A stretch of 33,831 nucleotides of DNA, from positions 1 to 33,831 of the forward strand of contig JALHMO010000074.1 of NCBI GenBank assembly GCA_022844015.1. The letters run 5' to 3'. Positions 1 to 8,442 of this stretch are shown piece after piece. Origin of the DNA: Reyranella sp. Lineage in GTDB: Bacteria > Pseudomonadota > Alphaproteobacteria > Reyranellales > Reyranellaceae. A program made the translations under genes and the position numbers. Under the pieces are notes generated by a model, which was not told the DNA's origin, did not search any database, and saw only the letters and a program-made list of their open reading frames with translations. Within the stretch, counting starts at the first letter, position 1, and each line of letters starts with the position of its first letter.

Positions 1-84
1 CGCCTTGAACACGCCGGCCGCGGCGAGCACCGCGATCGCGCTCTCGTAGTTCATGGGCTCGCCCGGTTGAACCGCGTTTGCCAT
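1..84 (-). CDS. 5' end of an unidentified gene, cut by the window edge
   Basis: Only the first 28 codons are inside the window. The start is an ATG whose complement is at 82-84. It has a good ribosome-binding site (GAGAAGGAGC) 5-6 bases upstream and is followed by an uninterrupted frame to base 1. The peptide starts MANAVQPGEPMNYESAIAVL and continues as an Ala-rich, helix-like stretch. No family can be assigned from so little. It is divergent from the FAD oxidoreductase, and the 156 bases between them must hold both promoters. Confidence 0.55.
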   Translation of the reverse strand, partial: MANAVQPGEPMNYESAIAVLAAAGVFKA

Positions 85-240
85 CTGGATGCTCCTTCTC
101 ACAGGGGTGATTTGGGCAATGATGCTGACCGCGTCGCAACGGTCGGCAGCTTATCGCCAAGGTCAGCGGCGCGCCTGCTGCATCTCGGTGCTCGCAGATA
201 TGCGACAATCGGCCGACAATCCGCTTGGACACGGGTGCAC

Positions 241-1569
241 ATGACGGACCTGCTCACCACCGACTTCACCGACACGCCGTACTGGTGGGAGGCCGCGCCG
301 CTGACCGAGGTCTCGTCCAGCACGCTCGCGCCCGCGTACGACGTGGTCGTGGTCGGATCGGGCTACACGGGATTGCGCGCTGCCCTGACGCTGGCGCGTG
401 CCGGACGAAGCGTCACGGTCCTCGACAAGGAGCGGCCGGGTTACGGCGCGTCACGCCGCAATGCCGGGTTCATAGGCCGGACCCTCAAGAAGGCCTACAT
501 CGACCTGAAGGCGGCCAAGGGCACCGCCCATGCCACCGCCATCTATCGCGATCTGACGGTGGCCTTCGAGAGCACATTCGCTTTCATCGAGGAGGAAGGG
601 ATCGAGTGCCACGCCGTGCGCTGCGGGCGCCTGATCGCGGCGACGTCGCCCGCCCACCATGCCCTGCTGGAGCGCGAGTTGGCCGGCATGAAGGCCGACC
701 TCGGGCTTCCCTACACCATGCTGCCGCGCGAGCGGCTGCGCGAGGAGATGGCCAGCGACCTCTACGACGGCGGCGCCGTCATCCCCGATCTCGGATCGCT
801 GCACCCGGGCCTCTATCACCACGGCCTGATGACGAGGGCCCTGGCGGCGGGCGTGGCCATCGTGGGCAATTGCGAGGTGACCGCGATCGAGCCGTCGGCC
901 GGACAGGGCGCACGCTTTCGCGTCACCACGGCCGTCGGACAGACCCGCGCGCGCGACGTCGTCATCGCCACCAACGGCTACACGACCGCGAACCTTCCCT
1001 GGCATGCCCGCCGCGTCATCCCCTTTGTCGGCTACATGGCGGCGACGGAGCCGCTCCCGCCGGCGCTCCTGCAGAAGCAGCTGCCGCACCGGCGCACCGT
1101 GATCGATGCCAACCTCGACATCGACTTCTTCCGGCCGGCGCCCGATTCGCCGCGCCTGCTGTTCGGCGGCGCCACGGCCAACGGCCTTCAGGATCCCGCC
1201 GCCATCGCCGCCCTCCTGCATGGGCGTCTCAGGCGCGCCCTGCCCGACCTCGCCGACGTCAGGCTGAGCCATGTCTGGACGGGACAATGCGCCGGCACCT
1301 TCGACATGATGCCGCACATCGGCTGCCATGACGGCATCTGGCACGGCATGGGCTACAACTTCGCCGGCGTCCCGATGGGATCGTTCTTCGGGCTCAAGAT
1401 CGCCCAGAGGATCCTCGGCCAGCCGGAGGGGGCCTGTGCCTTCGAGCAGGCCCCGTTTCCCACCTTGCCGTTCTATCGTGGCAATCCCTGGTTCCTGCCG
1501 CTCGCGATGCGCTACTTCGCCTGGAAGGACGCGCGTCTCGCGCAACGCCGTCCGGCGACGCCCGCCTGA
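241..1569 (+). CDS. FAD-dependent oxidoreductase, DAO family (PuuB-like)
   Basis: Predicted 442-residue FAD-dependent amine or amino-acid oxidase of the DAO superfamily, cytoplasmic. The N-terminus carries the PYWWE stretch (about residues 13-17) common in gamma-glutamylputrescine oxidase-like members. A Rossmann dinucleotide-binding motif GSGYTG follows at 39-44, with an acidic LDKE at the end of the second strand (about 61-64). The RRNAGFIG segment (72-79) is the usual FAD-contact region, and GMGYNFAGVPMGSFFG near the C-terminus is the typical second FAD-binding segment. The frame is open further upstream, but ATG 241 is preferred because the family begins just before this tryptophan-rich motif and the upstream part overlaps the divergent gene; its Shine-Dalgarno is weak. 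The stop is 4 bases from the stop of the convergent luciferase-like gene. The substrate is unknown; secondary amines or glutamylated polyamines are plausible. Confidence 0.88.
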   Translation: MTDLLTTDFTDTPYWWEAAPLTEVSSSTLAPAYDVVVVGSGYTGLRAALTLARAGRSVTVLDKERPGYGASRRNAGFIGRTLKKAYIDLKAAKGTAHATAIYRDLTVAFESTFAFIEEEGIECHAVRCGRLIAATSPAHHALLERELAGMKADLGLPYTMLPRERLREEMASDLYDGGAVIPDLGSLHPGLYHHGLMTRALAAGVAIVGNCEVTAIEPSAGQGARFRVTTAVGQTRARDVVIATNGYTTANLPWHARRVIPFVGYMAATEPLPPALLQKQLPHRRTVIDANLDIDFFRPAPDSPRLLFGGATANGLQDPAAIAALLHGRLRRALPDLADVRLSHVWTGQCAGTFDMMPHIGCHDGIWHGMGYNFAGVPMGSFFGLKIAQRILGQPEGACAFEQAPFPTLPFYRGNPWFLPLAMRYFAWKDARLAQRRPATPA

Positions 1570-1573
1570 CGGG

Positions 1574-2482
1574 TCACGCGTATGCCGCCCTCAGCGCCGG
1601 CAACACATTGCGGGCGATCCGCTCGAACATGGGCGCCTGCTCCTCGAGGATGGGATAGTAAAAGCCTATCTCCGAGATGCCGAGCTCGATTACCTGCCCG
1701 ACCATTCGCCTGAACGTCTCCTCGGACTCGTAGTACTTGATCGTGCCGCCGCTCGACCGGGCGGTCGGGTCGAACATGAGATAGGAACGCCGCAAGCTCG
1801 CCGGGTCGCGCCCGATCGCGGCGCACCGCTTGTCGATGGCCGCCACGCGACCGCGCGTCTCGTCGAGCTGGGTCTCGAAGGTCTTGGCGAAGCTGATGCT
1901 GTTCCAGACGTCGGCATGACGCGCGGCGTGGCCCAGCATCCGTGGTCCCATCGCGGCAATCACGATGGGAGGCCGCGGCGACTGTACGGGGCGCGGCCGG
2001 AGCGCCGCCGCATCGACCTGGTAGTAGCGACCCTTGAACGACGTCTCCTCCTGCGACAGCAGCCGGTCGACGATCTCGACATACTCGCCGAACCGGGCGA
2101 CCCGCTCTTTCGCGCTCCAGTTCTCGATGCCCATCATGCGATAGGACGGGTCGATCTCCAGCCCGATTCCGAGCCCGACATCGAGCCGGCCGTCGGAAAT
2201 GTGGTCCGCGGTGAGGGCCTGCAGGGCAAACATGACCGGGTTGCGCAGTGGAATCTGGGCGACCAGGGTGGTCAGGCGAACGCGCGACGTCGCCTGGGCG
2301 ATGGCCGAAAGCTGCCCCCACAGCTCGAACCACGGCCCCTTTCCGCCGGCCCAATCCACAAGATGATCGGCTAGCCCGACCGAATCGAAGCCAAGCTCCT
2401 CGACCTGACGGCAGCGCCGCAGCAGCTCGGGCCACGCCACGTTCGGCAGCACGAGAACGGAAAACCGCAACCGGCTGGGCAT
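1574..2482 (-). CDS. LLM class flavin-dependent oxidoreductase (luciferase-like)
   Basis: 302-residue luciferase-like (TIM-barrel) flavin oxidoreductase, using FMNH2 or F420 as family members do. Family hallmarks are the first strand RLRFSVLVLPN, the segment GFDSVGLADHLVDW (about 32-45), the second-strand segment VRLTTLVAQIPLRNPVMFA, the conserved GRLDVGLGIG (about 105-114), and the late IVIAAMGPRMLGHAARHADVWN stretch, given here in parts as IVIAAMGPRML and HADVWN. I chose ATG 2482, with the strong upstream AAGGGGGAA, over an in-frame GTG at 2506 that lacks a site. It stands alone, convergent with the FAD oxidase. The substrate cannot be inferred. Confidence 0.86.
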   Translation of the reverse strand: MPSRLRFSVLVLPNVAWPELLRRCRQVEELGFDSVGLADHLVDWAGGKGPWFELWGQLSAIAQATSRVRLTTLVAQIPLRNPVMFALQALTADHISDGRLDVGLGIGLEIDPSYRMMGIENWSAKERVARFGEYVEIVDRLLSQEETSFKGRYYQVDAAALRPRPVQSPRPPIVIAAMGPRMLGHAARHADVWNSISFAKTFETQLDETRGRVAAIDKRCAAIGRDPASLRRSYLMFDPTARSSGGTIKYYESEETFRRMVGQVIELGISEIGFYYPILEEQAPMFERIARNVLPALRAAYA

Positions 2483-2799
2483 CGCTTCCCCCTTCGATCG
2501 AAGCACGGAACCGCACTCTACACGAAATGCGCAACCCCGAAGCGGCCTCGAGAGGTTCCTGCAGCACCTCGGGCCTCGGCGCTATCGCAGCGATCTTTCC
2601 ACAAGACCCTCGGGCCAGCTCGCCCGGGTTCATCAGCTCGCGTGCGATCGGCCATCTTGCAGACCTTCCCGGCAAGCCTCCTGTGATCCGCGAGCTGGGT
2701 AAGCGACACCTGAGCGTCCTTCGGCCGTCGATCGGCGTATTGGCGCAGTCGTGAAACTCTGCTTAGGTCACCCCGGGAGAAGGAAAGGATGAGCCGGTC
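2483..2799. other. 317-base intergenic region, no gene recognised
   Basis: This lies between the divergent luciferase-like gene and the thioesterase, so it should hold both promoters. No clear -35/-10 pair, tRNA or known structured RNA was recognised. Several frames are open on both strands, as expected at this GC content, but none has family-like sequence. The last 25 bases contain the purine-rich ribosome-binding region of the thioesterase. Confidence 0.5.
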
Positions 2800-3168
2800 A
2801 TGGCGAGCGAACAACTGACCCCGGGTCTCACGAAGGAGATCACGTTGGCGGTCGACGACACTCTGGTGGTCAAGCACATGGGCGGCGACGGCGTGCTGTC
2901 GACGCCCTCGATGATCGGCCTGATGGAGCGGGCCGCGATCCAGGCGGTGCAGGCCCATCTGCCCGAGGGGCATACGACCGTCGGCTTCGAGGTCAACGTC
3001 AAGCATTTCGGCGCCACCCCCAAGGGCCAGAAGGTCACGGTCAAGGCCGAGCTTCTCGAGGTCGACGGCCGCAAGCTTCGCTTCAAGGTCGAAGCGCACG
3101 ACGAGGACAAGAAGGTCGGCGACGGCACCCATCGGCGAGCCATCATCCAGGTGCAGAAGAAGGGCTGA
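2800..3168 (+). CDS. FlK-type acyl-CoA thioesterase (hot-dog fold)
   Basis: 122-residue hot-dog-fold thioesterase of the fluoroacetyl-CoA thioesterase-like family, expected to hydrolyse a small acyl-CoA in the cytoplasm. The catalytic triad known in FlK (Thr42, Glu50, His76) is matched in both residue and spacing: Thr35 in LSTPSMIG, Glu43 in GLMERAA, and His69 in VNVKHFGATPKG. The remaining strands (KVTVKAELLEVDGRKLRFKV) follow the fold. Length is normal. The start ATG has AGGAAAGG about 10 bases upstream. It is a single-gene unit, convergent with the coiled-coil protein. The family signature does not show fluoroacetate specificity; most homologues act on unknown acyl-CoAs. Confidence 0.85.
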   Translation: MASEQLTPGLTKEITLAVDDTLVVKHMGGDGVLSTPSMIGLMERAAIQAVQAHLPEGHTTVGFEVNVKHFGATPKGQKVTVKAELLEVDGRKLRFKVEAHDEDKKVGDGTHRRAIIQVQKKG

Positions 3169-3265
3169 CCGGCGGGCCCGACAGTTCGCGCCAGTCCCGT
3201 CCGCGAAGCTCCCACCCCGTCGAAGGCGCCACGCCGGCATATAGCGCCGTCAGCGGCGCCGCGGC

Positions 3266-4438
3266 CTATCGGGGAGTCGAGGCGGCCTTGGCCCCTATGA
3301 CGATCCGGATGGGAGCGTCGGTCGGCGCCGGCGTCTGCGGACCGTCGAGCGCGCCGCGATGACGGCGCCAGTCCGCCGGCCAGTCTCCCTTCGCCGCGTT
3401 GAAGCCGGCCATGCGCAAGGCTTCCACGAGGGCGGACGCGGCCTCGTTGGTTTCCGGATCGCTGCCTTCCTTGACGAGCACGACGACGCCGAGAATTCCG
3501 GCGACGCCGGTCCACGTCCACGTCTGCGACGCCCAGCCGGCGTCGTTGAGATAGGCAGAGATCGTCGAGGCTGCCGGCGGAGCCTCGGCGACGCGATCGA
3601 GGACGAACACGGCGGCGTTGGTACCGGCATACTTCCGCAGGCTCGCGACAATCGGCGATGGTGACGGCGGCGATGGTGACGGCGGCGATGAAGACGGTGG
3701 CGATGCTTCCCCATCACGACTCGCCGCAGCGCTTTCAGGCGGCGCCGGGGGCGGCGCCTCGGCCGCCTTGTCCTGGCCCGGACCGACCGTGCGCGCGGTG
3801 GCATCCCTGACCAGCTTCGCCAGGTCGGCGAGCCGCTGCTGGATCGCCGCCGGATCGAGTTGAGGTGCAGGTGTCTTATCGACTGCGGCTGTGCTCTCGC
3901 GGGCGGCCATCTGAGCCGACCGCTCGGTGGCCTCCCGGGCGGCCATCCGTGCCGACCGCTCATTGGCCTCGCGTGCTGCCTGCTCGAGCGCTGCTGCGCG
4001 TTCACGCGCCTTAGAGGCTTCCTGCTCCAGCGCATCGGCCCGCTCGCGTGTTGCGGACATCTCCTGCTCGAGCGTCGCCGCCCGTCCCCGCGCGGTGGAG
4101 ACCTCCTGCTCGAGTGCCGCCGCCTGCGCCCGCGCCGTGGCGACCTCCTGCTCGAGCGTCGCCGTCCGTTCCCGTGCCGCGGCGACTTCCCTCTCGAGCT
4201 GCACCGAGCGACTCTCAGCGCCCTGGAAGCGATCGACGGCGGCATGCTCATGGGCACGCACGGCGCCGCTGAACCTGAACGACAGCCACGTCGTCACCCC
4301 CATCGCCCCAACGGCCAGGATGGTGGCTGCGAGGCTCACGATCATGGCTCTGTCCATGAAGGTCGCCCATCCGCGGAGCTGATCGATATCCATGCTCACC
4401 GGCTTGTTGGAGCGCATACCAGGGACGGTGACCGTCAT
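3266..4438 (-). CDS. membrane-anchored coiled-coil protein with heptad repeats
   Basis: 390 residues if read from ATG 4438. A short cytoplasmic N-terminus is followed by one transmembrane helix (MIVSLAATILAVGAMGVTTW, about 32-51). A long Ala/Glu/Arg coiled coil of 14-residue units such as LEQEVATARAQAAA follows, then an 11-residue-period stretch (RMAAREATERS, QMAAREST). Next comes a Ser/Pro linker (SPPSP units), then a small alpha/beta C-terminal domain with YAGTNAAVFVLDRV, GILGVVVLVKEGSDP and IRIVIGAK, which could be a Toprim/SPOR-like or other ligand-binding fold. No family was recognised. A GTG start at 4501 and ATGs at 4417 and 4393 are also possible, and no site is strong. The domain order suggests a single-pass scaffold reaching into the periplasm. 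Confidence 0.72.
   Translation of the reverse strand: MTVTVPGMRSNKPVSMDIDQLRGWATFMDRAMIVSLAATILAVGAMGVTTWLSFRFSGAVRAHEHAAVDRFQGAESRSVQLEREVAAARERTATLEQEVATARAQAAALEQEVSTARGRAATLEQEMSATRERADALEQEASKARERAAALEQAAREANERSARMAAREATERSAQMAARESTAAVDKTPAPQLDPAAIQQRLADLAKLVRDATARTVGPGQDKAAEAPPPAPPESAAASRDGEASPPSSSPPSPSPPSPSPIVASLRKYAGTNAAVFVLDRVAEAPPAASTISAYLNDAGWASQTWTWTGVAGILGVVVLVKEGSDPETNEAASALVEALRMAGFNAAKGDWPADWRRHRGALDGPQTPAPTDAPIRIVIGAKAASTPR
3654..3706. repeat. 15-bp tandem repeat, Pro/Ser linker
   Basis: Two perfect copies of GGCGATGGTGACGGC are followed by a third diverged copy and a partial fourth. They lie inside the coiled-coil gene and encode, on the minus strand, the (SPPSP) linker between coiled coil and C-terminal domain. 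Because 15 is a multiple of three, copy-number change would lengthen or shorten the linker without a frameshift. Confidence 0.85.
3979..4210. repeat. 42-bp tandem repeats encoding double heptads
   Basis: The core CCTGCTCGAG or close variants recurs at 3979, 4021, 4063, 4105, 4147 and, more diverged, near 4189, exactly every 42 bases. Each unit encodes 14 residues (two heptads) of the coiled coil on the minus strand. The copies differ mainly at synonymous or conservative positions, consistent with old tandem duplication. Confidence 0.88.
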
Positions 4439-4606
4439 CGTGCTCTGCTCATGCGCATTGTGGTCGGGACGGCACTGTATCGCTTTGCGATCGTGCGTCA
4501 CCGACTCTTAATCAACAGGCATGGTCAAGCCATCCGGCAAATCGTTGCCGGCCGGCAGACGGCCGTGCCAAAGGCGTGGCGGGAGATGCATATCGAGCAC
4601 CGGTGC

Positions 4607-5581
4607 TCATCTGTGGCTCTCGCTTTCGGCCTGTAACCCTGCAGCCGGTGGACAAGCAAGGCCCTGCACGAGCGGTGGCGGCGCGCCGGAGCGGCAGGAT
4701 TCCTCGGCACGGCGGCAACGCGGATGGAACGGGCAGCCGGCGGGAATGGCGGCCGGATTGGGCGGCTCGCTGGGCGCGGTGGCCGGCACCAGCGCGCCGC
4801 CCAGCCGCGGGACCGACGCCAGCAGGGCCTGCGTGTACGGATGGCGCGGTGCGCTGAAGACCTGGTCCACGCTGCCTTGCTCGATGATGCGGCCGAGATA
4901 CATCACCGCCACCTCGGCGCACACCTGGCGCACCACGGCGAGGTTGTGGCTGATGAACAGGAAGGCGAGCCCGCGGCGCCGGCGCAGGTCGGTCAGCATG
5001 TCGAGGGTCTGCGCCTGCACGCTGACATCGAGCGCGCTGGTCGGCTCGTCGAGCACGAGCAGCTGCGGCTCGGTGGCGAGCGCGCGGGCGATGCAGACGC
5101 GCTGCTTCTGGCCGCCCGACAGCTCGTGCGGATAGCGGCGCAGAAATTCGCTGCCGAGACCGACCTCGGCAAGCAGCTGCTCGACCCTGCCGCCGAGCTC
5201 GTTGCGCGGGACCAGGCGCTGGATGATCAGCGGCTCGGCGATGGCTGCAGCCGCGCTGAGCCGCGGATCGAGCGCGGCCGACGGATTCTGATGCACCAGC
5301 TGCAGGCGGCGGCGCAGCGGCCGCATCGCCGCCTCGTCGAGGCCGGTGATGTCCTGGCCGTCGAACACGATGCGGCCGGCGCTGGGCGGCGTCAGCCGCA
5401 GCAGCAGGCGCGCCAGGGTCGACTTGCCGCAGCCGCTCTCGCCGACCAGGCCCAGCGTGCCGCCTGCCTCGAGCGCCAAGTCGACATGGGCCACCGCCGT
5501 CAGCCGCCGCGGCGGCTGGAATGCGGTGCGCGGCAGCGCGTAGGTCTTGGCCAGCCCGATCGCCTCGACGAGTGCGGTCAT
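4607..5581 (-). CDS. dppF: oligopeptide/dipeptide ABC transporter ATPase, DppF/OppF type
   Basis: 324-residue ATPase, second of the two nucleotide-binding subunits of a PepT-family importer, acting at the cytoplasmic face of the inner membrane. Visible motifs are Walker A GESGCGKST (47-55), the Q-loop segment LVHQNP (about 95-100), signature LSGGQ (154-158), Walker B LLVLDEP (174-180) and the H-loop Ser-His (211-212). The C-terminal oligopeptide-transporter extension contains PYTQALLASVP and Cys-rich PAGCPFHPRCRRAEESC. Length is usual for DppF. It is the last gene of the leftward transporter cluster, starting 10 bases after the stop of the DppD-type ATPase and presumably co-transcribed. Confidence 0.93.
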   Translation of the reverse strand: MTALVEAIGLAKTYALPRTAFQPPRRLTAVAHVDLALEAGGTLGLVGESGCGKSTLARLLLRLTPPSAGRIVFDGQDITGLDEAAMRPLRRRLQLVHQNPSAALDPRLSAAAAIAEPLIIQRLVPRNELGGRVEQLLAEVGLGSEFLRRYPHELSGGQKQRVCIARALATEPQLLVLDEPTSALDVSVQAQTLDMLTDLRRRRGLAFLFISHNLAVVRQVCAEVAVMYLGRIIEQGSVDQVFSAPRHPYTQALLASVPRLGGALVPATAPSEPPNPAAIPAGCPFHPRCRRAEESCRSGAPPPLVQGLACPPAAGLQAESESHR

Positions 5582-5591
5582 GAGGGTGCCG

Positions 5592-6578
5592 TCATGACGC
5601 CTCGGCGTGATGGCAGGCGACCCGATGATCCGGCGCCAGCGCCCGCAGCGCCGGCTTGGTGCTGCGGCAGATCTCGCTGGCTCGGTCGCAGCGCGGATGG
5701 AAGCGGCAGCCGGCGGGCGGCGTCAGCAGGTTGGGAATGCTGCCGGGGATGCCGCGCGGCTTGTGCGCCGGGTTGTCGAGGTCAGGCACTGCGACGATCA
5801 GGCCCTGCGCGTAGGGGTGCATCGGCCGGGCAAGCAGCGAAGCGGTCGGTGCCTCCTCTACCACCGTGCCGGCGTACATCACCGCGACCCGCGCGCAACT
5901 TGCAGTGACCACGCCCAGATCGTGGCTGATCAGCATCAGGGCGAGACCCTTCTCCGCCACCAGGCCGGCAATCAGCGCCAGCACCTGGGCCTGCACCGTG
6001 ACGTCGAGCGCAGTGGTCGGCTCGTCCGCCACCAGCAGGGCCGGGCCGCCCGCCAGCGCCATGGCGATCAGCACGCGCTGGCGCATGCCGCCCGACAGCT
6101 GATGAGGATGGCTGGCCAGCAGGCGCTGCGGCTCGGCCAGGCCGACCGAGGCCAGCAGCCCGGCCGCCTGCGCGCGGATCGCGCGGCGCGGCCGCACGGC
6201 ACCGCCCAGCGCGGCCTCCTGGCCGCGGATCGCATCCTCCATCTGCGTGCCGATGGCGAGCAGCGGGTTGAGGTAGCTCGCCGGGTCCTGGAACACCATG
6301 GCAATGCGCCGGCCGCGCAGCCGGCGCATCGCCGCTTCCGGAAGCGCCAGCACGTCCTCGCCCTCGAACAGGATCGCGCCCGAGACCACGCGCGCCGGCG
6401 GCGACTCGTTCAGGCGCAGCAGGCTGCGCGCCAGCACCGACTTGCCGCAGCCGGTCTCGCCGACGATGCCCAGCGTCTCGCCGGCGCCGAGGCTGAGGTC
6501 GATGCCGTCGAGCACGTGCACGGTGCCATCGAACGTGTCGAAGGCCAGGCGATAGTCGCGAATCTCGAGCAGGCTCAT
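5592..6578 (-). CDS. dppD: oligopeptide/dipeptide ABC transporter ATPase, DppD/OppD type
   Basis: 328-residue ATPase paired with the DppF-type subunit. The start MSLLEIRDYRLAF at 6578 overlaps the stop of the permease gene as ATGA, indicating translational coupling; the frame stays open further upstream but that part is a shadow of the permease. Motifs are Walker A GETGCGKS (40-47), Q-loop MVFQDPASYLNP, signature LSGGMRQR, Walker B ALLVADEPTTALD and H-loop LISHDLGVV. The C-terminal extension has the usual four-cysteine region (CRFHPRC, then EIC and a late CHH). Length matches the family. Substrate specificity lies in the binding protein, not here. Confidence 0.92.
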   Translation of the reverse strand: MSLLEIRDYRLAFDTFDGTVHVLDGIDLSLGAGETLGIVGETGCGKSVLARSLLRLNESPPARVVSGAILFEGEDVLALPEAAMRRLRGRRIAMVFQDPASYLNPLLAIGTQMEDAIRGQEAALGGAVRPRRAIRAQAAGLLASVGLAEPQRLLASHPHQLSGGMRQRVLIAMALAGGPALLVADEPTTALDVTVQAQVLALIAGLVAEKGLALMLISHDLGVVTASCARVAVMYAGTVVEEAPTASLLARPMHPYAQGLIVAVPDLDNPAHKPRGIPGSIPNLLTPPAGCRFHPRCDRASEICRSTKPALRALAPDHRVACHHAEAS

Positions 6579-7435
6579 CCGCGGTTGCTGCGCGGGTCGA
6601 GGATGTCGCGCAGCCCGTCGCCCAGCAGGTTGAAGCCCAGCACCGAGGCATAGATGAAGGCGCCGGGAAAGATAGCGTACCACCACCAGTCGGGCAGATA
6701 GCCGCGCGCGATCGAGATCATGGCGCCCCACTCCGGCGTCGGCGGCTTGGCGCCGAGCCCGATGAAGCCGAGCGAGGCGACGGCGAGGATGGCCTGGCCG
6801 ATATCCATGCTCATCTTGACGATGATCGGCGATATGCTGTTGGGCAGCACATGGCGCCACAGGATGCGCAGGCGCGGCGCGCCGGCGACGCGCGCGGCCT
6901 CGATGTACGCCTCCTCGCGAATCGACAAGGCCTTCGATTCGGCGAGCCGCACGTAGCCCGGCCACCATACCAGGACCAGCGCGATCATGGCGTTGACGAT
7001 GCCCGCGCCGAGCGCGGCGACCAGGGCGATGGCCAGCACCAGCCCGGGCACCGACAGGAAGAGATCGGTGAGCCGCATGATGATCTCGCGCACCCGGCCG
7101 CCTGCCGTGCCGGCGAGGATGCCGAGCGGCACGCCGATCGCCGCCGCCGCCAGCGTGATCCCGATGCCGACCAGCAGCGACAGGCGGGCGCCGATGATGG
7201 TGCGGGTCAGCACATCGTTGCCGACCTCGTCGGTGCCGAACCAATGCGCCGCGCTGGGCGGCTGCAACTTGCCCGCGAGCCGCACCGCGCCCTCGACATC
7301 GTCGGGATAGGGTACGATCCACGGGCCGATCAGCGCCAGCACCACGATCACCGCCACCAGCGCCAGCCCGAGCATCGAGGCGAAGCTCCTGCCGAGCTGC
7401 CAGGCCGCCAGGCGCAGGCCGCGCGACACCGCCAT
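6575..7435 (-). CDS. dppC: peptide ABC transporter permease, DppC type
   Basis: 286-residue inner-membrane permease. A TM helix near the N-terminus (ALVAVIVVLALIGPWIV) is followed by a periplasmic segment with the DppC-typical HWFGTDEVGNDVLTRTI. A core of about five helices follows, holding the binding-protein-dependent transport signature EAARVAGAPRLRILWRHVLP, which docks on the ATPase. The start ATG 7435 shares one base with the stop of the upstream permease (TGATG), and the stop overlaps the next ATPase start. Start choice is supported by the overlap and by family length. Confidence 0.93.
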   Translation of the reverse strand: MAVSRGLRLAAWQLGRSFASMLGLALVAVIVVLALIGPWIVPYPDDVEGAVRLAGKLQPPSAAHWFGTDEVGNDVLTRTIIGARLSLLVGIGITLAAAAIGVPLGILAGTAGGRVREIIMRLTDLFLSVPGLVLAIALVAALGAGIVNAMIALVLVWWPGYVRLAESKALSIREEAYIEAARVAGAPRLRILWRHVLPNSISPIIVKMSMDIGQAILAVASLGFIGLGAKPPTPEWGAMISIARGYLPDWWWYAIFPGAFIYASVLGFNLLGDGLRDILDPRSNRG

Positions 7436-8442
7436 CAGGCGTGCCTCAGGCGCGGGTCGAGCACGCCGTACAGGAGATCGACGATCAGGTTCACCAGCAT
7501 GAAGTTGAGGCCGATGATCAGGGTCACGCCCATCACCGGCTTGAAGTCGCCGGCGATCGCCGACGACACGGCGTAAAGGCCGATGCCGGGCCAATCGAAA
7601 ACGGTCTCGACCAGCACCGTGCTGCTCATCATCCAGCCCCAGCGCAGGCCGATGATGGCGAGCGTCGGCAACATGGCGTTCTTGAGCGCATGCACCGTCA
7701 CCAGCCGCCAGCGCGACACGCCGTGGGCGCGCGCGGCGGTGATGTAGTCGGCGCGCAGGGCCTCCACCATCTCGCTCCTGTTGACGCGCAGGATCGAGGC
7801 AAGACAGGGCAGCGACAGCACCAGCGCCGGCAGCGCGATGTAGGACAGGCACTGGACGAACAGCGGGCCGTTGCCGCGCAGCAGCGAATCGACCAGCAGC
7901 AGGCCGGTGATCGGGTCGCCGGGATCGGTCGAGACGCCGATGCGGCCGCTGGTCGGCAGCCAGCCCAGCCAGGCGGCGAAGCCGAGCTGCAGCAGCAGGC
8001 CGAACCAGAACGGCGGCAGGGCGATGCCCGAGACGGCGAAGATCCGCGTGACGTGGTCGAGCCAGCGATCCTTGAACAGCGCCGAAAGCATGCCGAGCGA
8101 GATGCCGGCGACCATCCCGAAGGCCATCGCCACCAGGCAGAGCTCGAGGGTGGCCGGGAAGTATCGCGCGAGGTCGCGCCCGACCGATCGCCCGGTCGCC
8201 ACGCTGCGGCCGAACTCACCCTGCACGAGGTCGGACACGTAGCGCAGGAACTGCTCGGGCAACGGCCTGTCGAGCCCGTACTCGCGTCGCACCTGCTCGA
8301 TCTGGGACCGCCCTGCGTCGGGTCCGGCCGCCAGCGCCGCCGGATCGGACGGCGCCAGGTTGGCGATCGCGAAGGTGAGGCAGACCAGACCGAACAGCAT
8401 CAACCCTGCCAGCGCGATGCGCCGCAGCAGGTAGACGAGCAT
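7435..8442 (-). CDS. dppB: peptide ABC transporter permease, DppB type
   Basis: 335-residue inner-membrane permease. It begins MLVYLLRRIALAGLMLFGLV, the typical first helix of DppB proteins. The periplasmic region holds YGLDRPLPEQFLRYVSDL, and about five more helices follow. The ATPase-docking EAA loop reads ADYITAARAHGVSRWRLVTV. The C-terminus NLIVDLLYGVLDPRLR is a strong family hallmark. It is coupled at both ends: its ATG overlaps the stop of the binding protein (TGATG) and its stop overlaps the DppC start. The longer open frame upstream is a shadow of the binding-protein gene. Confidence 0.93.
   Translation of the reverse strand: MLVYLLRRIALAGLMLFGLVCLTFAIANLAPSDPAALAAGPDAGRSQIEQVRREYGLDRPLPEQFLRYVSDLVQGEFGRSVATGRSVGRDLARYFPATLELCLVAMAFGMVAGISLGMLSALFKDRWLDHVTRIFAVSGIALPPFWFGLLLQLGFAAWLGWLPTSGRIGVSTDPGDPITGLLLVDSLLRGNGPLFVQCLSYIALPALVLSLPCLASILRVNRSEMVEALRADYITAARAHGVSRWRLVTVHALKNAMLPTLAIIGLRWGWMMSSTVLVETVFDWPGIGLYAVSSAIAGDFKPVMGVTLIIGLNFMLVNLIVDLLYGVLDPRLRHA

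Noticed and set aside
67..240. 58-codon N-terminal extension of the FAD oxidoreductase
   Set aside because: No family similarity, and the start would overlap the divergent minus-strand gene whose ribosome-binding site is good.
3244..3259. Small hairpin GCGCCG-TCAG-CGGCGC between convergent genes
   Set aside because: A 6-bp stem without T-run is expected by chance at this GC content, so it is not called a terminator.
3979..4210. Regularly spaced repeats that could be mistaken for a CRISPR array
   Set aside because: The 42-bp units are direct tandem repeats inside a coding frame, without unique spacers or palindromic repeats.
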